Shown here piece by piece: positions 60,857 to 64,000 of a stretch of 64,000 bases of DNA; the first letter of the stretch is position 1; each line of letters starts with the position of its first letter. Source of the stretch: Levilactobacillus tujiorum (GTDB lineage: Bacteria > Bacillota > Bacilli > Lactobacillales > Lactobacillaceae); NCBI RefSeq assembly GCF_012641185.1, contig NZ_JAAXLK010000005.1:62001-126000 (forward strand), in the 5' to 3' direction. The position numbers and the translations under genes are program-made. The notes below the pieces were generated by a model. It searched no databases. It was not told the origin of the DNA and was given only the letters and a program-made list of their open reading frames with translations.

Positions 60857-60958
60857 CTGATCGCCATGTCCGTGTAAAATACTCGTCGAATTAAGTCGTT
60901 GCAAGAGCAAAAATCGTAGCCAGAGTTTGGTCGTAAGTCTGGTGGACTTGAAAATAGT

Positions 60959-61403
60959 CTAAGCCAGTCACCTGCGGCTGGCAGAGATTCCGCCTGCTGT
61001 GGGGACCGCTTGCGGCCTGAGAAGCGGTCCGCCGGCTCGGTTTGAAGCTCGGAAGTTCACCGATCTCCAAACACGTCCCACGCTGTAAGCCGAAAATCGG
61101 CTAACACCGTCGACACAGCTGGCTCCATCTCTGCCCTCCTCCGGTTAAAGGTAGTCGTTGAATTCTCAGCTGACTTAAACAGCTGAAATGGCGATAGTCA
61201 TTCGGCAATGGATCCAACGACCTGCATGTAGCCGTGAGTGAGTCAAATTTGAGCTCAGCCGTGGGATTTACCAAGTGGTTCTCTTGGTAAATGGCGCCTT
61301 TGAGACGTGGTCTTCGGCTTAAAGCGAGGTTCGAGACCGCTCTATGGCTCGAGCCGTCCTCCCCACAGCGATCCAGCTCAAATTTGGCGAACGGTAAGGC
61401 GGC
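60959..61403 (+). repeat. Composite structured repeat, copy 5
   Basis: Module B at 60959-61149, spacer about 80 bp, module A at 61229-61403, in the convergent gap between the ABC operon and the ROK gene. The module A outer stem is CAAATTTGAGCT / AGCTCAAATTTG, a fully paired variant of the solo-copy stem. The central stem of module B is GTTTGAAGCTCGG / CCGATCTCCAAAC, a paired variant of copies 1 and 3. The stem GGCAGAGAT / ATCTCTGCC joins both ends of module B. Confidence 0.9.
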
Positions 61404-61460
61404 AGCTCTATCCTAAGTTATTGAATTAGATCTTGCTTTTAACCGGATTTGTTACAAATA

Positions 61461-61517
61461 AGAAAAATACCCCTCCGTGGAATCAGCTAATGATTCTGCG
61501 GAGGGGTATTTTTGTTT
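61461..61517. terminator. Terminator of the ROK regulator gene
   Basis: Perfect 15-bp stem AAAAATACCCCTCCG / CGGAGGGGTATTTTT, T-rich on both strands. Confidence 0.9.
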
Positions 61518-61532
61518 AACTGTCGGGAACGG

Positions 61533-62651
61533 TTAGATGTTTTGCAACTGGTTCTGAATGGCCGGGATGGCCGCACCGATGGCAACGGCGTGGTCGACCA
61601 CGGAGCCCCGTTGGAGATAACCCGACGTTTCGGGAAAAACGGAGAGCTTTTTGAGCCGCTGTTTCAGGGCAGTCACGTGGGATTCACTGAGGTACTTCGT
61701 CAATTCGCCAGCAATGACGATGGGGAGATCGACGAACATATGGAGATTGTAAATGGCTTCGGAAAGGTAATCGAGATAAGTCTCAAACCGGGCCTCAACC
61801 TGGTCATCGTGTTGGTGGAGGTCGGCGAAGAATGTGCCGAGATCCTCGTTAGGTTGGAGTAAGGAGCTGACGGAGCAGTAGGTTTCAATGCATCCCCGGC
61901 GCCCGCAGTAGCAGACCGGTCCATCCGCTGAATTTAAGGTAATGTGTTCCATCGTGCCGCTTCGACCGCTGGGGCTTTTGAAGACCCGACCATTAATGAT
62001 GATCGCGGTCCCGATATGTTCACTGATGGAGAGGAAGATCCCATCGGTGGGCTTATTCGCGTATTCGGCAACCGCAACGCAGTCAGCATCGTGGTAGAAC
62101 GTGACCGGGAAGGGTAAATATTGACCAAAATTGTCGGCCTGCATTCCCGTGCAATCGAGGATCTTACCATAGAGGATGGTCGTGCCATCGTTCGAGATCA
62201 ACCCTTGAATGCCGATACCAACACCGCTAATTTGGGTGAGGCTGAACCCCTTGTTGCGGAGAAAGGCCAGCAACTGCTGACAGAGTGCTTGGGCATACTG
62301 GTCATCGTTTGCGAACGGGAGATTGGTCGTGTGGAGCGCTAGAACCTCATTACGAAGGTTCAGAACGGTCATGGTGGCGTAAGTCCGAAAGATTTCAACG
62401 CCCACGCTTAGGCTGACGTTGGGATCGATGGCGTAGGCGGTTGCCCGGCGACCGATGAGGGACTTCAACTGACCGTTTTTAACAATGAGGTGTCGCGCAG
62501 TTAATTTCTGGAGATTCGAACTAACGGTGGGCAGACTCAGGCCCAAGGTGTCCGCGATGTCCTGCTTAGACAGTTTCTCGTTATCGTAAAGCAGATGATA
62601 GATGTCGGAATAGTTAGAGTGCTGAATGGATTGCATGTTACTCGTACTCAT
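61533..62651 (-). CDS. ROK-family (NagC/XylR-like) transcriptional regulator
   Basis: Regulator of 372 residues. The N-terminal winged helix reads LSKQDIADTLGLSLPTVSSN. The ROK sugar-kinase-like domain follows with GVGIGIQGLIS and the zinc site CYCGRRGCIETYC (His and three Cys). The phosphate-binding motif of active kinases is degraded, as usual for regulators. The ATG at 62651 has GGAGG six bases upstream. The gene is divergent from the GPH transporter gene, and the pair probably responds to the same sugar. Confidence 0.92.
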   Translation of the reverse strand: MSTSNMQSIQHSNYSDIYHLLYDNEKLSKQDIADTLGLSLPTVSSNLQKLTARHLIVKNGQLKSLIGRRATAYAIDPNVSLSVGVEIFRTYATMTVLNLRNEVLALHTTNLPFANDDQYAQALCQQLLAFLRNKGFSLTQISGVGIGIQGLISNDGTTILYGKILDCTGMQADNFGQYLPFPVTFYHDADCVAVAEYANKPTDGIFLSISEHIGTAIIINGRVFKSPSGRSGTMEHITLNSADGPVCYCGRRGCIETYCSVSSLLQPNEDLGTFFADLHQHDDQVEARFETYLDYLSEAIYNLHMFVDLPIVIAGELTKYLSESHVTALKQRLKKLSVFPETSGYLQRGSVVDHAVAIGAAIPAIQNQLQNI

Positions 62652-62893
62652 GATGGGCCTCCTTCTGAATAGACTGAATAGCTTTAGTTTAGCACATTCA
62701 AGATAAATAGAAAGTGGTTTTCTTTAATAATGTAACCGCTATCAACCTTGAGCGAGTTCACTTCCAGATTTCGTCAAGTGAACAATTCACAATAGTAGAA
62801 TTGTTTTCTGTTGGGAAGGAAGCTAAGACTTAGGTAAACAAGGAATATCTCCATATAAGAGAATGTGAAATGGATAATTATTAGAGCAAACGG

Positions 62894-62922
62894 TTGCTAA
62901 TGTAAGCGATTGCAACTATACT
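62894..62922 (+). promoter_or_regulatory. Promoter with cre-like site upstream of the GPH transporter
   Basis: TTGCTA (62894-62899), 17-bp spacer, TATACT (62917-62922). TGTAAGCGATTGCA (62901-62914) matches the cre consensus in 13 of 14 positions and lies between the promoter elements, so CcpA would repress. Downstream there is also a palindrome AAAACGTTTT at about 62957-62966, like that in the LacI/GH59 gap. Confidence 0.65.
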
Positions 62923-62994
62923 AGTGCAGTAAAAGATTTTACCAAATGGGTTTATAAAACGTTTTTACGTTAATCTACTAGTGAGGTGTTGAAA

Positions 62995-64000
62995 TTGAAG
63001 AAGTATCTATCTTATGCCTTGGGAACGTTCGGTCATGATGCGTTTTACAATACGTTGAGTATTTATTTCATGATGTTCCTGACGAGTCAGCTCTTTACCA
63101 ACAGTGCCGATGAGAAGATGGTCGGGATTGTCACGACGTTAATCGTGGTGATCCGGGTCGGTGAAATTCTCTTTGATCCCATGATTGGTGGGGTAGTCGA
63201 CAATACGAATACCCGTTGGGGGAAGTTTCGTCCCTGGATCATGGTGGGATCGATCGTCGCGTCGTTAGGGTTGGTCTTTCTATTCTCAGACTACTTCGGA
63301 CTGGCTTGGAGCAATCCGACGATTTATCTGATTTTGATTGCGGTAACCTTCCTGGTCGTGGACGTGTTCTATTCCTTTAGCGATATTGCGCTATGGTCGT
63401 TGTTACCTGCTGTGAGCTTGGATTCCAAGACGCGGACTAAGTTTGGGACCGCGTCACGGATTGGCTCAACGCTGGGCGCGCAGATCGTTATTGTGATTAT
63501 TACGCCAGCCATCATGCTCTTTTCTCATTGGATCTCTAAGGTGCCGTTTGGGCAGCAGACCCGAGCTGGGTGGACCGGCTACGTTGTAATCGTGGCTTTA
63601 CTGTGTACTGGTGGGGCTTTAATTACGTCCCTGAACTTGAAGGAACAGCACAACGTGATTCGAGCCAACGTTAAGCACACCACGCTTTCGGACATCTTCC
63701 GGGCGATCGGGCGGAACCGCCAGTTACTGTGGATTGCGGCCTCTTATTTCCTGTTTGCCTTTAGCTATGTGGTGACAAATTCTCTGTTGATGTACTACTT
63801 CCGTTACCGGTTAGGCAATGCAGGCGCCTACACTTGGGTCGGGGTCATCACCTGTGTCCTGGGTGTGATTTCGGTGGCGTTGTATCCCGCATTGGAAATG
63901 TTGATTCGACGGAAAGCCATTTACATCGGTGGGATTGCCTTTATGCTGATCGGCTACGTCTTATTCCTATTAGCAGGACAAAACCTGTGGCTGGTGCTTT
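62995..64000 (+). CDS. GPH-family sugar:cation symporter, 3' end outside the window
   Basis: First 335 codons of a glycoside-pentoside-hexuronide symporter. It starts with KKYLSYALGTFGHDAFYNTL and shows DPMIGGVVDNTNTRWGKFRP, the cytoplasmic loop motif of the family, followed by WIMVGSIVAS. About nine helices are encoded before the window ends in frame. The start is TTG at 62995, with GAGG eight bases upstream; no ATG is near. It is divergent from the ROK regulator. Likely substrates are a beta-glycoside, xyloside or hexuronide. Confidence 0.88.
   Translation, partial: MKKYLSYALGTFGHDAFYNTLSIYFMMFLTSQLFTNSADEKMVGIVTTLIVVIRVGEILFDPMIGGVVDNTNTRWGKFRPWIMVGSIVASLGLVFLFSDYFGLAWSNPTIYLILIAVTFLVVDVFYSFSDIALWSLLPAVSLDSKTRTKFGTASRIGSTLGAQIVIVIITPAIMLFSHWISKVPFGQQTRAGWTGYVVIVALLCTGGALITSLNLKEQHNVIRANVKHTTLSDIFRAIGRNRQLLWIAASYFLFAFSYVVTNSLLMYYFRYRLGNAGAYTWVGVITCVLGVISVALYPALEMLIRRKAIYIGGIAFMLIGYVLFLLAGQNLWLVL

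Overview
The window looks like chromosomal DNA of a lactic acid bacterium of the family Lactobacillaceae, most plausibly a Levilactobacillus or close relative. The evidence is the moderate GC content, strong GGAGG ribosome sites, frequent TTG and GTG starts, a KxYKxGKxW plus LPXTG surface protein with MucBP repeats, an Apf-type secreted protein, catabolic argF-arcC genes, CcpA-type cre sites and an XrtG exosortase locus. The genus is inferred from gene content and is not proven. No tRNA, rRNA, CRISPR array, prophage or intact insertion sequence was seen.

Layout. 0-9 kb: 5'-truncated AI-2E family transporter, gpmA, a small AT-rich island (DUF3781-like gene and a DUF4209 protein with an RNxxxHG motif) bracketed by an intact gene and a decayed copy of it, a large LPXTG protein, and a MerR-epimerase operon. 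9-13 kb: FMN riboswitch and ribD-ribE-ribBA-ribH. 13-18.5 kb: EamA exporter behind a short leader peptide, then a LysR regulator facing a dehydrogenase, a proline-racemase-family enzyme and a broken MFS gene. 18.7-25 kb: zinc dehydrogenase and the XrtG locus (GT2, exosortase, Firmicu-CTERM protein, GT-C enzyme). 25-38.4 kb: membrane and cell-wall genes (DUF998, Apf, uppP), map, a second exporter behind a leader peptide, a secreted metzincin, an ArsR-regulated Cd/Zn ATPase and a purine permease. 38.8-48.3 kb: glycan-utilisation cluster (transporter, DUF2264, beta-glucuronidase, LacI regulator, GH59-like hydrolase). 48.4-64 kb: isochorismatase-like hydrolase, glutathione peroxidase, a GlnK/GlnL-type two-component system, argF-arcC-yfcC without arcA, TSUP permease, GntR-ABC operon, ROK regulator and a GPH symporter cut by the window end.

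The most unusual structure is a family of composite intergenic repeats. Five copies of a roughly 410-445 bp unit lie at 44.2, 49.6, 52.3, 56.7 and 61.0 kb, and one solo half-unit follows the broken MFS gene at 18.5 kb. Each unit is two modules (B then A) built of nested hairpins. Stem sequences differ between copies with matching changes on both strands, so base pairing rather than sequence appears to be conserved. The units lie in either orientation in convergent, divergent and tandem gaps, and I do not recognise the family.

Two drug or metabolite exporters (EamA at 13.6 kb, Bcr/CflA-type MFS at 31.0 kb) each follow a short, well-initiated leader reading frame with hairpins that could mask the exporter ribosome site. 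This resembles translational attenuation by ribosome stalling.
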